A stretch of DNA of 64,000 nucleotides. Origin: Anastatus disparis (lineage: Eukaryota > Arthropoda > Insecta > Hymenoptera > Eupelmidae). The position numbers and the translations under genes were made by a program. Where the stretch lies: positions 3,516,001-3,580,000 of the forward strand of contig JAFFSR010000292.1 in the NCBI GenBank assembly GCA_017163975.1, given 5' to 3'. The notes under the pieces were generated by a model. It saw nothing but the letters and a program-made list of their open reading frames with translations, made no database searches and was not told where the DNA came from. This document shows positions 10,857 through 23,399 of the stretch, piece by piece (position 1 is the stretch's first letter; each line of letters starts with the position of its first letter).

Positions 10857-12000
10857 CTGAAAAACTTTTCGTACGAAAACACTATGATGAAAACCAAAAA
10901 GTGTTTTAGCACGAACGTATTAATGCTCTACTTTACGAATGTTCGTAGTTATTCAGCACGAAGATCGTAGTGCATGAGCTGTAGAAAACGGTACAAGTAA
11001 AACCCTCTGACGCTCGAAGTTATGGGCTATGAATTTCGTAGAATATATGAATGATACTAATATCATATGTGTATACTTTGAATTTCATAGCTCAGCACTA
11101 TGAGCTTCGTAGTAAAACAACACGAACGTTCAAAACTCGAAAAGAGAGTCGAGTGCGATTCTCTCACTCCTTCACACATAAAACAAATGAGGGGAAAAGA
11201 TAAAATTCACACTTTATGAGAAAAACGGCCTCGATTGAAATGGCGTTCTTTAATAACATATATATTATTTATATAGATATACAATTAAAAATACATTTTC
11301 ATTTTTTACGCAATTTAAGTGTGAAAAAAATTAAAATCTGCATTTTGAAAACCCGATATTTTAAAGAAATTTTTTAATCTATTTGTTAAAATTATTCTAA
11401 TTATTGTATCAGGCAAATTTTCCTAATAAATTAATGTTAAAAAATATTTTTATTGTTAATCTATAGTTTTATTATTTTTTTAACATAATAAATATAACTT
11501 TATTTTTTTGTAAATATTTATTTCGTTCGAATGAAATTTAAATTATATTTACATTAAAACTTCTTGACGATATCATTGGTTTTAATTTTTATAAAATAAT
11601 AATTTAATGTGAAGATATATATATATTCTATTGAAGATAATAGTATATACATGTAAACACATATTTTATAACTACATTGATATTAAATATAAATGAAATT
11701 TGTTTAGTTATATAAAATTATTTTGTTAGTATCGCTTATTTGAGTAATTCTCTAGATCTTTTAACTTTTAATGTCACTATTTTTAAATAATTTTTAAACA
11801 CTTTCTATCCCGTTATTTTGAGGAACACAAAACTTTTTTTGTTCTTAAATTTTTCGTTTAAAATCTAAAAAATAAACCTCATCTTTTTAGAACTATATTG
11901 AAAGTTATTTTCAAAATTCTTTTAAACGTATCAAATGTTTTATAAAAAATCACGATTTTGCATGAATTCTGTATAAAAAGAGCAAAATTTATAAGTTTCT
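10857..12000. other. Stretch without recognised gene
   Basis: 10857-11140 has scattered short motifs (CACTGAAAAA at the left edge; TTCGTAG and TACGAA variants) that look like a decayed MITE of the 9022 type, but I find no matching right end. 11140-12000 is plain AT-rich DNA. Confidence 0.35.
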
Positions 12001-12002
12001 TT

Positions 12003-12600
12003 AGTAAGTTTTGCTTTCTCATAGAGAAAGCATTGTATCGATAAAAAATTTTTTTTCTACTTTTTCATTAATTTGTACATATTTGAACTCAGGGAGTCGA
12101 AAAAAGTACTTTCCAGAAAAAATGTCTGTATGTATATGTGTGTGCGTGTGTGTATTCAGTTACCCAATTGTATCTTGAAAGCTACTCGATGGATACTAAC
12201 TTGGAAGAAGCTATTGAGAATTGGTTTTCTTAATGTAATTTTAATTTCAGAGCCGTTAAAAAAAAGAATTTGAGTTTTCATTTTTTTTTATTATACGTAA
12301 ACTACTGGATGAATTTGCTTTAAAATTGGCATGGAAATTAATTGCGACTAGCAAAAGAAAGAAAATTTTTGAAAACTGATTTCCTATCGTATTTTTAATT
12401 TTTGAGCATTTATAAAATTTTGAAAAAATTATTGTATTTAGTTTGCCAATTAGATCTCGAAAATTACTCGATGGATTTTCTTAAAATTTTGCATACTATC
12501 TTTTTTTTTCTTACTAGGCGGGAAGCTATTGAAAATTGGTTTTCTTAGTGTAGCTTTCATTAGTAGCTTTAAATTAAAATAATTGTTGAAATTGAATAAC
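12003..12600 (-). mobile_element. Fragment of the ~165-bp tandem-repeat element family
   Basis: The left edge is the hairpin GCTTTCTCATAGAGAAAGC (12013-12031) followed by CATTGTATCG and TTGAACTCAGGGAGTCG. The same block appears inverted at about 34160-34250, where it ends a complete copy. The following 450 bases contain reverse-complement versions of that element's repeat units (ACTCGATGGATT... and TTGAAAATTGGTTTTCTTAG...). A TG-rich microsatellite at about 12124-12155 interrupts it. Confidence 0.6.
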
Positions 12601-12901
12601 ATTGTTACGTTTATAACCTTATTGATCACAAATTACAGGTGACCATATTGAATAATAAAATTTTATTAAAATTACAAATACAGTCATTCATTATAAACTA
12701 TCTTTTTTCAAAATCAATTAAGAAAAATAAGAAAAAAATATAGTTTTTTATTCTGCTGATCTGACTATAAGGTATGGCTTTAAACGCCGAAACTACCTTA
12801 ACTTATAAGTATTATATTTTTTATATAAATACAAAGTAAAGATACAATTCGAATATGCAAACAAAATATTTTTTATTGATTCAGTAACATTAATTGATAA
12901 A

Positions 12902-14956
12902 TTATAATTTTATTTGAATATGATAATTTTTGGCAACATACAAATAATCATCTATTTTCGCAGATAGACAAGGACCATGATATAGGAGTATATCTTTAGA
13001 TTTAATCATTTCGTTTGCTCTTTCACTTTCAAATATAATTCTGAAAGATTGGTAATGAGGGTGAAAGATATCGTGTGCAATATCTGCAGTTAAAAATCTA
13101 ATATCACCCTTTGTTCCATATATTTTTAATATTTTAGCAAATTGGGGTTCAGCTTCAAAAAATTCTTTAATTATGATAGTACCCAGACAATATTTTTTGC
13201 CATAAATTTCTACGAAAGTGTACGTGTTTAATGAAGGAGGACTATTATCCAAACGTAAAATATCAAAATCTTCAACCTTCTCTATACTTCCTAAGCTTTC
13301 GTAACTCAGTAAGTTCTCACCGAATTATGTTCTATAACATTGCTGCAATTGAATCCGAATAGCGATAGTTTCTGACAAATTTTTATGAGAACTAGTACTG
13401 GTGGCTATTTCTTTCAGCTGCTTGTTCTTTCTCTCATTGAGCATGCTCCAGAAATGCACAACTGGTCCGTTGTCTCGCAAAATTCTGGGAATATGGACTA
13501 TTAAATGATGTTTTGGCTTTAAATGACCCAAGAAGTGTACATATAATCTATTATGCTCCATAATGAGATTCTCTAATACAGATATCTTCCATTTCGAAAT
13601 TGTAGGAGCAGTAACGATAGAAGATATTTTTCTTGAACAAATGTATATTTTCCAATACGTATAACCTATTGGTATCTTATGACCTATAATTAGCCCTAAA
13701 TATTTACACAGTGTTGATGCTTCTGATGATGATTGCTTGAATTTTATTTTATTAATAACTTTTTCACCTTTTCGAGCTTTGCTTGCTTTTAACGAAATAA
13801 GTTGAGGTTTGTTTATTGAACTGTCTCTGTAATCGAATTTTTTTACGAGTTCATTAAATTCATCAACAGATATCAATTTATCGATAGCAATAATTTGAGT
13901 CAATAGTCTAGATAATGTATAATGAATGACCCCTTCATTGAAGTCATGCATTAAATCTAGTGATCTGTTTTCAGTTACATCAAAATCAATGATATTATTA
14001 AAATAACATGGCTCTTTAATGCCACTATCAACTCCTGCTAAAAAAAGATCTTGGTTATGATTTTCTTTTGTTCTTAAAAGGTGTGGTATTTCAAGAATCA
14101 TTTCTTTCCATTGTTCAGGCGAAGCTCGACAAATCCGGCCAAAACGTGTTTCATTAAAAGATTCAACGAACCCGCAAATACTACTGGCAGCTAAGTTGTC
14201 CCCTGTTATTAGTACGCATCTAAAATGCACAGAAACAGGTTCTTCGGCATTAATACATAATTTTAAGCCTTCTATACTTAATACGTTCATTTCATCAACA
14301 ATTTTTTTAAATATGTCCGAGTTATTACATTTCTTGCGATCTTTTGTGTACAATAATAAGACTACCAAAATATTATATAATTTTACGAAAAGATGTGGAG
14401 GTAAGAAAGGTAACGTTACATAAACTCCTCCTATTTGTTGATTTCCAGCACGGCTGCCAAGGGCATTGCCAGGTTCGAAGTCGTCATAATATAGAAACAA
14501 GGGTAGCACGATTCGACCTTCATCATATTTAGATTTCATCAGCCATAAATTACCTTGAATAATATTTGACAAATAATCCTTATCATTTTGCAATTCTTCC
14601 ATATATTTTAAAACCTCTGGGAACAGACCAGGTATTTCTAAAATACGTTTCAAGGAATGCTTTATCGGTATATAAGTCGCTTTAGCATATTTTTCTTCTC
14701 TTATTTCATCTTCGTATTCACCAATGTCGATAGAGGTTGGTTCTTCATAAATACTATGCGTTCTATAATATTTTAAACGTAATTTTTCTGTATTAAATTT
14801 TCGAAATATATCTTTTTGTTGATCTAATACCATAATAAGTTTTTCTTCTGATGAAAACACATTGTTTATTTTGAACTCATCAATGATTTTTTTTTTCAAA
14901 AAAGGAATTATTGCATTGGTAATTAGACTTTGCGTATTTTCCACAATTTCTTGCAC
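12902..14956 (-). pseudogene. CACTA/EnSpm-like transposase with one internal stop
   Basis: A minus-strand frame of 685 codons is broken only by TAA at 13325-13327; reading continues in the same frame for a further 141 codons to 12902. Motifs in order: LPLFLYYDDFE and LGSRAGNQQIGGVY (about residues 150-180), VLITGDNLAASS (about 250), LDLMHDFNEGV (about 335), and KPKHHLIVHIPRIL...GPVVHFWSMLNERK (about 480-515). GDN, D-x-MH-x(4)-GV and the K-x-H-x-L-V-H...GP...ER block match the layout of Tnp2 (Transposase_21) and DUF4218 in CACTA elements. The part after the stop looks like the usual C-terminal accessory domain. Start is the first ATG; an upstream exon may be missing. I found no CACTA-type termini, so the element boundaries are unknown. 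Confidence 0.65.
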
Positions 14957-14987
14957 GCTGGTTCTTGGTATATGCGCATCGTTATAT

Positions 14988-15212
14988 CAACGAAGATAGA
15001 CGCTTATAGAAGCGTACTCTTAAATGGGAAATTTCTGCCAAAAATGAGTTACCCAGCTACTGAGGGCGCCACTAGATCCCATGTATTTTTATATCTATAT
15101 ATATCAAATTTTTCATATGTATAGATATACAAACAATGTTAAAGTGTTACCCAGCGTATCGGACGAAAAATTTAACCCAGAAGTACGCTTCTATAAGCGT
15201 CTATCTTCGTTG
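14988..15212. mobile_element. MITE with 7-bp target duplication
   Basis: The inverted ends are 31 bp, starting CAACGAAGATAGACGCTT, and match perfectly. GTTATAT is directly repeated outside them (14981-14987 and 15213-15219). A 7-8 bp duplication suggests hAT- or P-type mobilisation rather than Tc1/mariner. It lies 32 bases outside the start of the CACTA-like gene. Confidence 0.75.
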
Positions 15213-15372
15213 GTTATATAATGATAATGTATACTTCATTAATTCTCGTTCCATTTCCGTTTCATACATCGTAAATATTTTATTTTTATTTAGTTAATAA
15301 CTTATTCATAAATTTTTTTACTTATAAAAATCATAATCTAATAAAAACGATTAATATCACGTATTATTATAA

Positions 15373-15460
15373 CCCACATAGCATGGAAGCTTCCCGGAAG
15401 CTTTCATGCTATGTGAAATATTAGTGTGGAAGCTTCCTGGAAGCTTCCGTGCTATGTGGG
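15373..15460. mobile_element. Miniature double-hairpin element, CCCACATAGCAT ends
   Basis: CCCACATAGCATGGAAGCTT at the left is mirrored at the right (AAGCTTCCGTGCTATGTGGG). A second, internal copy of the same end (TTTCATGCTATGTG) makes two head-to-head hairpins. The same type of end bounds the large element at 30385-32435, so this may be a minimal derivative of that family. Confidence 0.55.
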
Positions 15461-15856
15461 AAGTATTTTCAATTTACTAATGTACGTATTGCGTACAATT
15501 TTTATACGAATGAAAAATAATAAATGAAGTCATAAATATAGAGTGTTATTTATGAATATGGTATGGTACTTTAAAATTAAATATTAACTTACTAATGATA
15601 GTTTTAAACTAATAATTAAATATTTATTAGCATAACATGTTCAATAAATGACATTTAATACAATATTACACTTTAGAAAAGTATGCATTAATAAATTTAA
15701 AAAATTTTCAAAGTATTTTTTTATATGCTTTTCACATAAACTTATAGTATTCTTATTCATAAATATAAACTTAACTTGATACAATATTTGTTAATTTAAT
15801 TTCTCGCATAAACTTCAAAAAAGTGTCTAAACATTTGTATAATTTTACTTTTTTAT

Positions 15857-16141
15857 CTAAAGATAATTCCTAAGAAATTCACATATGTGCTTGTTAAGAG
15901 AACTATGGCTACAACCTTCTGTCACAGTTTGCATTTGTAAATAAACTATCAAAGCATCAACAATGCTTTCGCTTTTATACAGACAGTTATAAAAGTTTAT
16001 ATAAACTTGTTTCGGATTGTCGAAAGAACCGCATACAACTATAAATGGCTGGACGTCCGATTTTACACTCTTCTTGTAAATGTTCTTTACACTTTCCTTA
16101 ACAAAACATAATCTTTCGTCACTTTCTAAATCATCAAATTC
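15857..16141 (-). pseudogene. 3'-terminal exon of an unrecognised gene
   Basis: A minus-strand frame follows an acceptor (TTTACTTTGCAG, just above 16141) and runs to a stop at 15857, about 94 codons (EFDDLESDERL ... HICEFLRNYL). Around residues 25-60 it reads PFIVVCGSF...VYINFYNCLYKSESIVDALIVYL, which looks like folded protein rather than random AT-rich translation. Upstream exons on this strand were not recognised. It could be a captured gene fragment or a TE-encoded domain. Confidence 0.4.
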
Positions 16142-16673
16142 CTGCAAAGTAAATTGTAAGATGAAACATACCATTAAATAAATGCAAATAAATAGTTAAC
16201 AGGATGTCGAAGCTACCGCAGTCAAATTTTCGCTTTTTTGTTTTATTCATATCTTTACAAATTTATGATATAAATATTCATAATAACGTGTACCCGCTAG
16301 AAAATGCTGTTATTGACAGAATTATTTTAATTTAAACTAACATTAAATTGCGTTTGTACTTTTTTAATGAGCTTTAAATGAAAAAAATTTGTTAAATTCA
16401 GTAAACCTAATCTCAATATAAAGTTTTCCAAAAATTTTTTTATAACTTTTTATGCACAAATATTTTGTAAATTTCCTTGGCTATTCCCGCTCCAGTTCAA
16501 TCGTACAAATTTTCTTATTGTAATAAATAAAGTTAACTAAATGTACCATTTGTTTATAAACTTTGAACGAAGATATAATTAAACTACATTATAAGGGAGG
16601 AGAGAGTGAGAGCTTCGATATCCTATAAATGTATTTATTAGTTTATACCGTTATAAATAAAAAAGAATTTAAT

Positions 16674-17102
16674 ATGTCGGACGCAGAAATGTTAGACTTA
16701 TCACAAAACAATTTAGTTCCACGAGGTAATGGTATTTCATAACACAACAAAATTAGTCCTAACACTTCAGGGGTATCTACAAGTACAATAAATATTTCAT
16801 TTATTAAGATTATGCTTTTAAAGGATTTAAATTTATCTTAATTTATAATGAAATTATTAATATTAGTACATAAATATTATATTAATATTTACCACATAGT
16901 TGTCTGCAAGTCTCATACTCATTTGAAAATTTAATTTTTGATACGTTTATGATGGAATTGGCCAGAAGAGGCCAGTTTGTTTTAAATGCAATAGATGTAC
17001 CGGTAAGCATTAAATCTAGGTCATATTTAATCTGTGAAACAATAAAATAATATTTTTATCAACTAATTACTTAAAATGAACTTAAAATTTTAGGTATTAT
17101 AG
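16674..17102 (+). CDS. Possible short spliced ORF (three exons)
   Basis: ATG at 16674 opens a 52-base exon ending at a GT donor (GAGgtaatgg, exon end 16725). An acceptor at 16909-16910 joins in correct phase to a 92-base exon (SYSFENLIFDTF, then MMELARRGQFVLNAIDVP), which ends at a good donor, CCGgtaagc (17002). A third acceptor at 17092-17093 leads to two codons and a stop. Product would be about 50 residues with no recognised domain. Phase agreement across two junctions is better than chance suggests, but with such short exons this may be the 5' end of a larger gene cut by the neighbouring transposon. Confidence 0.3.
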
Positions 17103-18083
17103 AACCTTTAAATTTATAAAATAGATTATTATGATACTAGCCCCATAAATAGCCTATTATTACGTGCGATAGACCATTTATACCACAAATTTCGTTAACA
17201 ATTTCATAGCACATGTGTCATAAATTCACCGCAACTAAGGTAAAAGGCCGTATTATGATACAGTGTCCTATTTTTTGAGACAGTAATTGTAATATTAAAA
17301 TTCAAACTTTAAAACAATATATATGTCAATAAAAAAATTATTTTAATAATTTTTAATATCTACTTTGAAAAATAAGATGTTAAAAATATTAGTTTGGCTT
17401 ACTAAATATTTTGAAAAAAATTATTGAATATTCCACTTTGAAACTTTTACCTAAGTAGGCGTGAATATGAGAGGAAAGAGCTGAATTTTATAATTTATAT
17501 TTTTACGTATATTCGAAGATTAATGTGCTTTTAAGTATCAATGATTATTTGATTCATATTGTTATAGCTCGTAGTTTCTAACTTATTAAGTTTTTTATAA
17601 AACAACTTTTAATTTAATTTTTTTAATAAGTGTATCACGATATGTTCACTATTATTTAAAATGTCCGTATTTATTAAACGCGGAATGGACTGTTTCATAT
17701 TTCACGGCCGCGTGATTCGCATCTGTACGGATTATGAGACGAAAGTTTTAAGTGATATTTATTATTATATATTAACAAATAAAAAGTATTTGTTGAAGTA
17801 TATTAAACAAATATAAGTGATTGATTTTGATTTTAATTACATTTGTTCTGAGGTAAGCATCTAAAGCATGATAGAAGAAAGTATTGAAAACTAACCTAAA
17901 AATATTGTTTGTTTGTATAAAGCTGACTTACTGATTGTAAAGTAATTACTTTAGATATTGGTTTATAGCTTTTAAAAATTGATTTCAGATCGAAAAAAAT
18001 ATAAAAATGAAGAACGCTGATAAAAAAAAATCAAAATTGAAGAAAAATAAAAAGCTGTTGACAACAAGTCAAGAAAAATCAAT

Positions 18084-20166
18084 ATGAAAAACAAGTGTGC
18101 AGTGATGATCGGTAGTAAAAATGTGAGAAGAAAAAAATCTAAAAGGATGCTTTATACTTCTGAAGCTTTAAGAGGCGGCTGTATAGTTCTGTCCTTGTCT
18201 AATCTAAATTTTCGTTAAAATCATTAAACTAAATATTTTTATACAAAGGTAAGGGCAGAGCCCAATAGATTTAAGGATGAACAGACGATTCTATTCTGTG
18301 AAACAATATAAAATTTTCATTAGTTTTCGAGTCAAGTCTGAAACGAAAAAAGAGTTTAACCCTTCAATCAAATTTAACTCTTTTGCCATTTCAGACTTCA
18401 CTCGAAAACTAAGGAAAATTTTATATTTTTTCATAGAATAGAATCATCTGCTCATCCCTAAATCTATTGGGCTCTGCCTTTACTTTTGTATAAAAATATT
18501 TAATTTAGTCATAATAACGAAAATTTAGATTAGACAAGGACAGAACTATACGTCTTCCTCTTAAAGAATGCTATTCAAGCTTACACTGTAAGCAAATCCC
18601 TGTCTATCAGGACTGTTGCAAGAAATTATGGTATACCACCAGCAACGCTTGCAAGAAAAGTAAATAATCCAACAACTCAAGTTAAAAAAAGCGGTCCCCC
18701 AACAGTTCTTGATTCAAATGAGGAAGCAGATATTGTAAAATGGATAATTAATAGGGCTAAAATGGGTGCTCCTGTATCAAAGAATGAGGTGTTGGATGGA
18801 GTAGAAGATTATGTAAAGTCTTTAAACAAAAATATTCCTTTCATAAGCAATCGACCAGGAAGACATTGGTACGAGGGTTTTAAGAGAAGACATCCTAATT
18901 CAACAATAAGAACACCACAGAATTTGAGTTATAAAAGGGCAGAAGTCACAAGAGAAGATTTACAAGATTGGTTCATTGAACAAAAAGAATATTTAAGTTC
19001 TAAGAATTTGTTGAATATCTCTCCGAGTCGTATTTTTAACTGCGACGAAACCAATGTTCCATTATGCCCTAAATCCAGCAAGATTTTAACAGAGAAAGGA
19101 AGTCTGACAATATATAAAATAACTGATGATGTTAAAATAGGAATCACAGTCTTGTTTATGTACAATGCTGCAGGGACTCAAGCTCCACCAATGATAATGT
19201 TTTCATATAAAGAGAACCTACCAAAAAATCTAATTACAAAAATTCCAAAAGGTTGGGGTGTAGGAATTTCTGATAATGGATGGATGACCAAGGAAACGTT
19301 TTATGAATATATAACAAATATATTTTATCCTTGGCTAGTACAACAAAAAATAGAGTTCCCTGTAGTCATTTATATGGATAACCATTCATCACACCTCACT
19401 ATGCCCTTAGTCAAATTCTGTCGAGAGGTGAAAATAGAATTAATAGGACTTTATCCTAATGCGACACATATTTTGCAACCGCTTGATTTTGCCTTTTTTC
19501 ATCCTTTTAAAAATAATTGGAATAAAATTGTACCTAAATGGAAAAGCAAAAACAATATGAAGCAGCTAAAAAAAGAAGATGTTGGTATAGTATTAAAAAA
19601 ACGCTTGAATCTATGCCAGAAGAAAATATTATAAAAAATGGCTTCAAAGCATGTGGCTTAGTACCTTTCAATCCCGACGCAGTAGATTACGACATACTAA
19701 ACAAGAGGAAATCAAAGCAGTCTGTAGCTCTAAGATATGATGAGAGTAACGATCAACATTTACAGAAATTTGAAGATAATTTAAAACATATGTCAGCTAA
19801 TTTACTGCAAGAGTTTGAAAATGATTTACCAACTGGCGTATGGACAGGAAGTATGGAACAGAAAGCTTTGTTTGATTATTGGTTTAAGATAAAATCTGTG
19901 AAAACTGGTTAGCATTCGAGTTACCATTTTTATTTATTTTAAATTGAAAATTCATTTTTACTTGTAGATGCACAATTAACTTATTTTGATCTAATTTTTG
20001 TAAATTTTTATAAAACTTTGTTTTTTAATACGTAATTAATTTTTTAAATCAATTTTTAAATTCTGAATCAAGTTTAAAATCATAATTTAGATTTTTTATC
20101 TACTTATTTTCAATATATATTTTACATTCTATATTTGAATTTATTATTAGTTATTTAGATATTATA

Positions 20167-20224
<58 letters not shown>

Positions 20225-21338
20225 GATTTACCTAAGTCAAAAGAAAAACCTACGATCAAGAGTGATGTCCTACTAGTTGGTAATCGATATCAAATTATAA
20301 AATCAACTGATTTTATGAATAAAAATAATTCGAAGTCAAATAATCATAAGCATTTATCTCAAAGTAATGAGGTGGATTTTCCAATAGATTGTGACAGCAT
20401 ATTAAAAACAATATGTTCAAAAGATAGTGAAAAAGAAAGTGTATCTTATGAAAAACGAGTAATTAGAGAAGATGCAATCGAAGAAAACATTGTATTAAAA
20501 CACACAAATGCTTCAGAAAACATTACTTTTGGTGAACCTATAATTGAAATAATTAACACATCGAACATGATTTCTCAAGAAAATATATTAATTGATATGA
20601 AAAATGATAAAGATCTGTCTTATGCTATAATGAATTCAGAAATCGTTTTTGCTGATGATACGTTAAATCTTAACGAAGAAACAACTTTCAATTTCTGCAA
20701 TAAAAAAGGTATATTAATGTTCATGTAACTAATTAAATTTCATCTTAAGTATAATTATAAAACTGAATTTATTTTAACATGTGATATATTTATAGATGAG
20801 AACTTCCATAAACCTAAAACTAACAATATACATTCATCTTTAAATGAAAAATTGAAAGAAAACTACAGCACACTTGTGAATTTAGATCCACCTGTTCATG
20901 AAATTAGTAAAGAAAACTGCAGTATTCTTGGTAACTCAAATCTTGCGTCACTAGCTAGTGAGAGAAATCCAGATGATTGTAATATGTTTGCTAGTGAAGG
21001 TTCGTAAAAAGATAAAATAATTAAAGTTCTGAATGGATTTTATATACTATAGACTTAATATGATTTTTATTCCCATAGATAAAGAAATTAAGTCTTATAG
21101 TTTTAAAAAGGCTTTCACATTACCGATTGAATACTTACCAAAGAATAAGAGACGTAAGGTTGAAAAATCTGGTAAACCCAAAGCACCAGCAGCTGTGACT
21201 TCTGACACTTTGTTTGAGTCACAATTAGAAAAAGAGAAGGAGCAAAAATTAAAAGAAGAAAAGCAAGCCAAAAAGAAAAAATTACAAGAAGAAAAGAAGA
21301 TTTTAGCGCAGGAAAAAAAAAGTTACAAGAGAAGATGA
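18084..21338 (+). pseudogene. pogo/Tigger-like transposase, four exons, disrupted
   Basis: Likely exons are 18084-19907, 20226-20708, 20796-20999 and 21079-21338, all with GT-AG introns in matching phase. Order of domains: psq-type helix-turn-helix (SLSIRTVARNYGIPPATL), CENP-B-type HTH (NRPGRHWYEGFKRRHP), then DDE core with first D in FNCDETNVPL, second in VIYMDNHSSH and third in HILQPLDFAF, spacing DD35D. Exons 2-4 encode an acidic/polar linker and a K/E-rich coiled-coil tail preceded by PAAVTSDTLFES, seen in the tails of insect Tigger relatives. Damage: the MITE at 18172-18560 inside exon 1, a one-base slip in the A run near 19597-19603, and a probable slip in the A run near 21314-21321 that truncates the tail. 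The start at 18084 is inferred from frame. Confidence 0.85.
18172..18560. mobile_element. TTAA MITE inside the pogo transposase
   Basis: A fold-back element with arms of at least 45 bp (GAGGCGGCTGTATAGTTC...), flanked by TTAA (18068+100 = 18168-18171 and 18561-18564). The family motif CTGTCCTTGTCTAAT also appears in the element at 61709-62093. Removal of the element plus one TTAA restores the reading frame of the transposase exactly, which proves its borders. Confidence 0.9.
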
Positions 21339-21792
21339 ACGAAATTCAGAAAAAAATAAAGCAGGAAAAAATTTAGGAGAATCATGTTTGATTTTATTAT
21401 TTTATTATTTATTTTAAATTATATTTGATGTTTTATGTTCTGAACTATCTTTTGTACATACCTGTGAGTATAATAAATAAAGTTTATTCAATTAATGCAA
21501 TTTATTTATTATTTTCTGATGTATCATAATATGGCCATTTTGTATGAGACACACAGGCAAAGCGTTTTGACCGTGTTTCATAATATGGACGCTAAAGTAG
21601 CTGCAATTTTTCATTAATTATAAAATTTTAGTATCTCTTTTTTCAAAACAAAAATAAGTTTATCATTCTAGGAGATTAAAGCTTGAAATATATAAAAAAA
21701 AATCTGCCATATTTGGATTATAATTTATTTCAAAAATAGAAAACATCTGTTGAGCCATAAACTACTGTCTCATAATACGTCCTTTTACCTTA

Positions 21793-22600
21793 GATGCAAT
21801 ACCCTTCAAAATCAATAAAAACCATAATTAGTCATTTCAATAATCATCATCATCATCATAAATTAAAAAAGTTATGCAAAATTGTAAACGACAAATCAAA
21901 AAAGAAAATCAGGCTTGACTATCATTGATCGTAACGTCACGTATTAATGAAGTCTATGATAAGTGCTACGCATACGCTCGTAACCTATTTTATATTATTA
22001 GATATGTACACTTACTTTGAATAATTATAAAATAATATTAAGAACACATATTTTTATCAAGTTATTATTCACAGTTTGATTTATTTGCTACAGAAAATTT
22101 TTTTAATACATTTTTTAATGTATTCAATTATAAGACGTTTTAGTTCAGTGTACGTTTAGAATTTATTTACTAAATTATGTTTAATATACAAACTAAAAAA
22201 ATTTATTTTTCCCCAACTTTTTTAATGTTTCAAAAATTAATAATGTTATATTCAAAATTATAAAATCTATTTTCAATTTTTCAATTAATAAATATGAATT
22301 TTAAAAATTACAAAAAACATTCTGTCGCCTAATTTATATATCTGAACAATCAAATTAATTTTATAAAATGCTAACATAAACGTTCATTGCTTTTTTAAAA
22401 AAGATAAGTATAATACTATCGTGGCATAAGTGTTTGCTTATAATAGCACGTCGTAAAGTTAGCCACAGTTCTATAATCAGCTATTTTCACCACGCAGAAG
22501 CGTAGCATAAATGCGAAGTTATGTCATGTAGTGCTATAAAATACATTTGATTTGGACATTTTGAAATGAAAAAAATACTGAGATATTTTAAAATGTATAT
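21793..22600. other. AT-rich stretch without recognised feature
   Basis: No gene or clear repeat found. It holds a short ATC/CAT run at 21841-21859 and some GC-richer sequence near 22420-22510. Confidence 0.4.
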
Positions 22601-23313
22601 GGGTTAGAATAATACTTTTTAAAAAAAGTGTCCGCACGTGGGTCACCGATTTGGCTGGTTTTGAAATATGTTTTGGTATTATAAAAATTAGGAATCTGTG
22701 CAAAATTTCAGCCTCCTAAGTGCAAATCTCGCGGAGAAATGGCCTTTTAAAAGTAAAAAAATCGGCTTTTTTGGGCTGTCTTTCACTCTTTTTCAAAACT
22801 CTGCCAAGGTTCAAGTTCTCAACATTTTCTAATCCAGCTGGCGTCATTTTTTAGCTTATGAAAAGAGCTCTGAGAATTAAGTTACTAAATTAAATTCTAT
22901 AAATTAGGAGCTAGTCTACATGACTTTAAACAAAAAATTAAATTTTGCTATTTCACGTACCTTTGAATGGTCGCAGCGTCTTCCCTTATCAACTTTTGAC
23001 AATTCTGCAAAATAGGTTCAATTTCTCTTGGAAAAAACTATTTTTTTTTTTGGCGAGTTCAATTTTGTTGAAAATTGGCCGAGATATGAGATGTCAAAGC
23101 TAGTGAATTTAGCAAAAATCGCGTTTTTTGCAATTTTTAGGTATCTATTTCTCCGTTCTATATGAATATTTTTTGTTGTACCAAACGTTAAAAGTAAGCT
23201 CTTAATATCTACAATACCAGGAAAACATTTTTGTCAATATTTTCTAGGCGTTTCTGAAAGCTTCAAGGATTTGAAAATAAGGGATTTTACGAAAATCCCT
23301 TATTTTCAAATCC
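22601..23313 (+). repeat. Dispersed repeat family R1, copy A
   Basis: Starts GGTTAGAATAATACTTTT and continues GTGTCCGCACGTGGGTCACC. The same sequence occurs at 38487-38970 (forward), and inverted through about 39206-40650. It ends in a perfect hairpin, GGATTTGAAAATAAGGG and its complement, at 23267-23313. No long ORF; no TSD was identified for this copy. Confidence 0.75.
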
Positions 23314-23399
23314 GAGTACAGGTGTAATGTCCATTTTACAACGCCCCAATGAACTTAAGCTACAAAAACTTGACACCTTTAGACCTAAATTTTCATTTT

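Larger units (their letters stand above)
17238..21790 (+). mobile_element. pogo/Tigger-like DNA transposon
   Basis: The ends are inverted repeats beginning AGGTAAAAGGCCGTATTATG (left) with close matches at 21755-21790. TA flanks both sides (17236-17237 and 21791-21792). The 4.55 kb interior contains one spliced transposase gene and a nested TTAA MITE (18172-18560). A (TA)n tract of about 57 bp (20165-20221) lies in the first intron. Confidence 0.85.
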
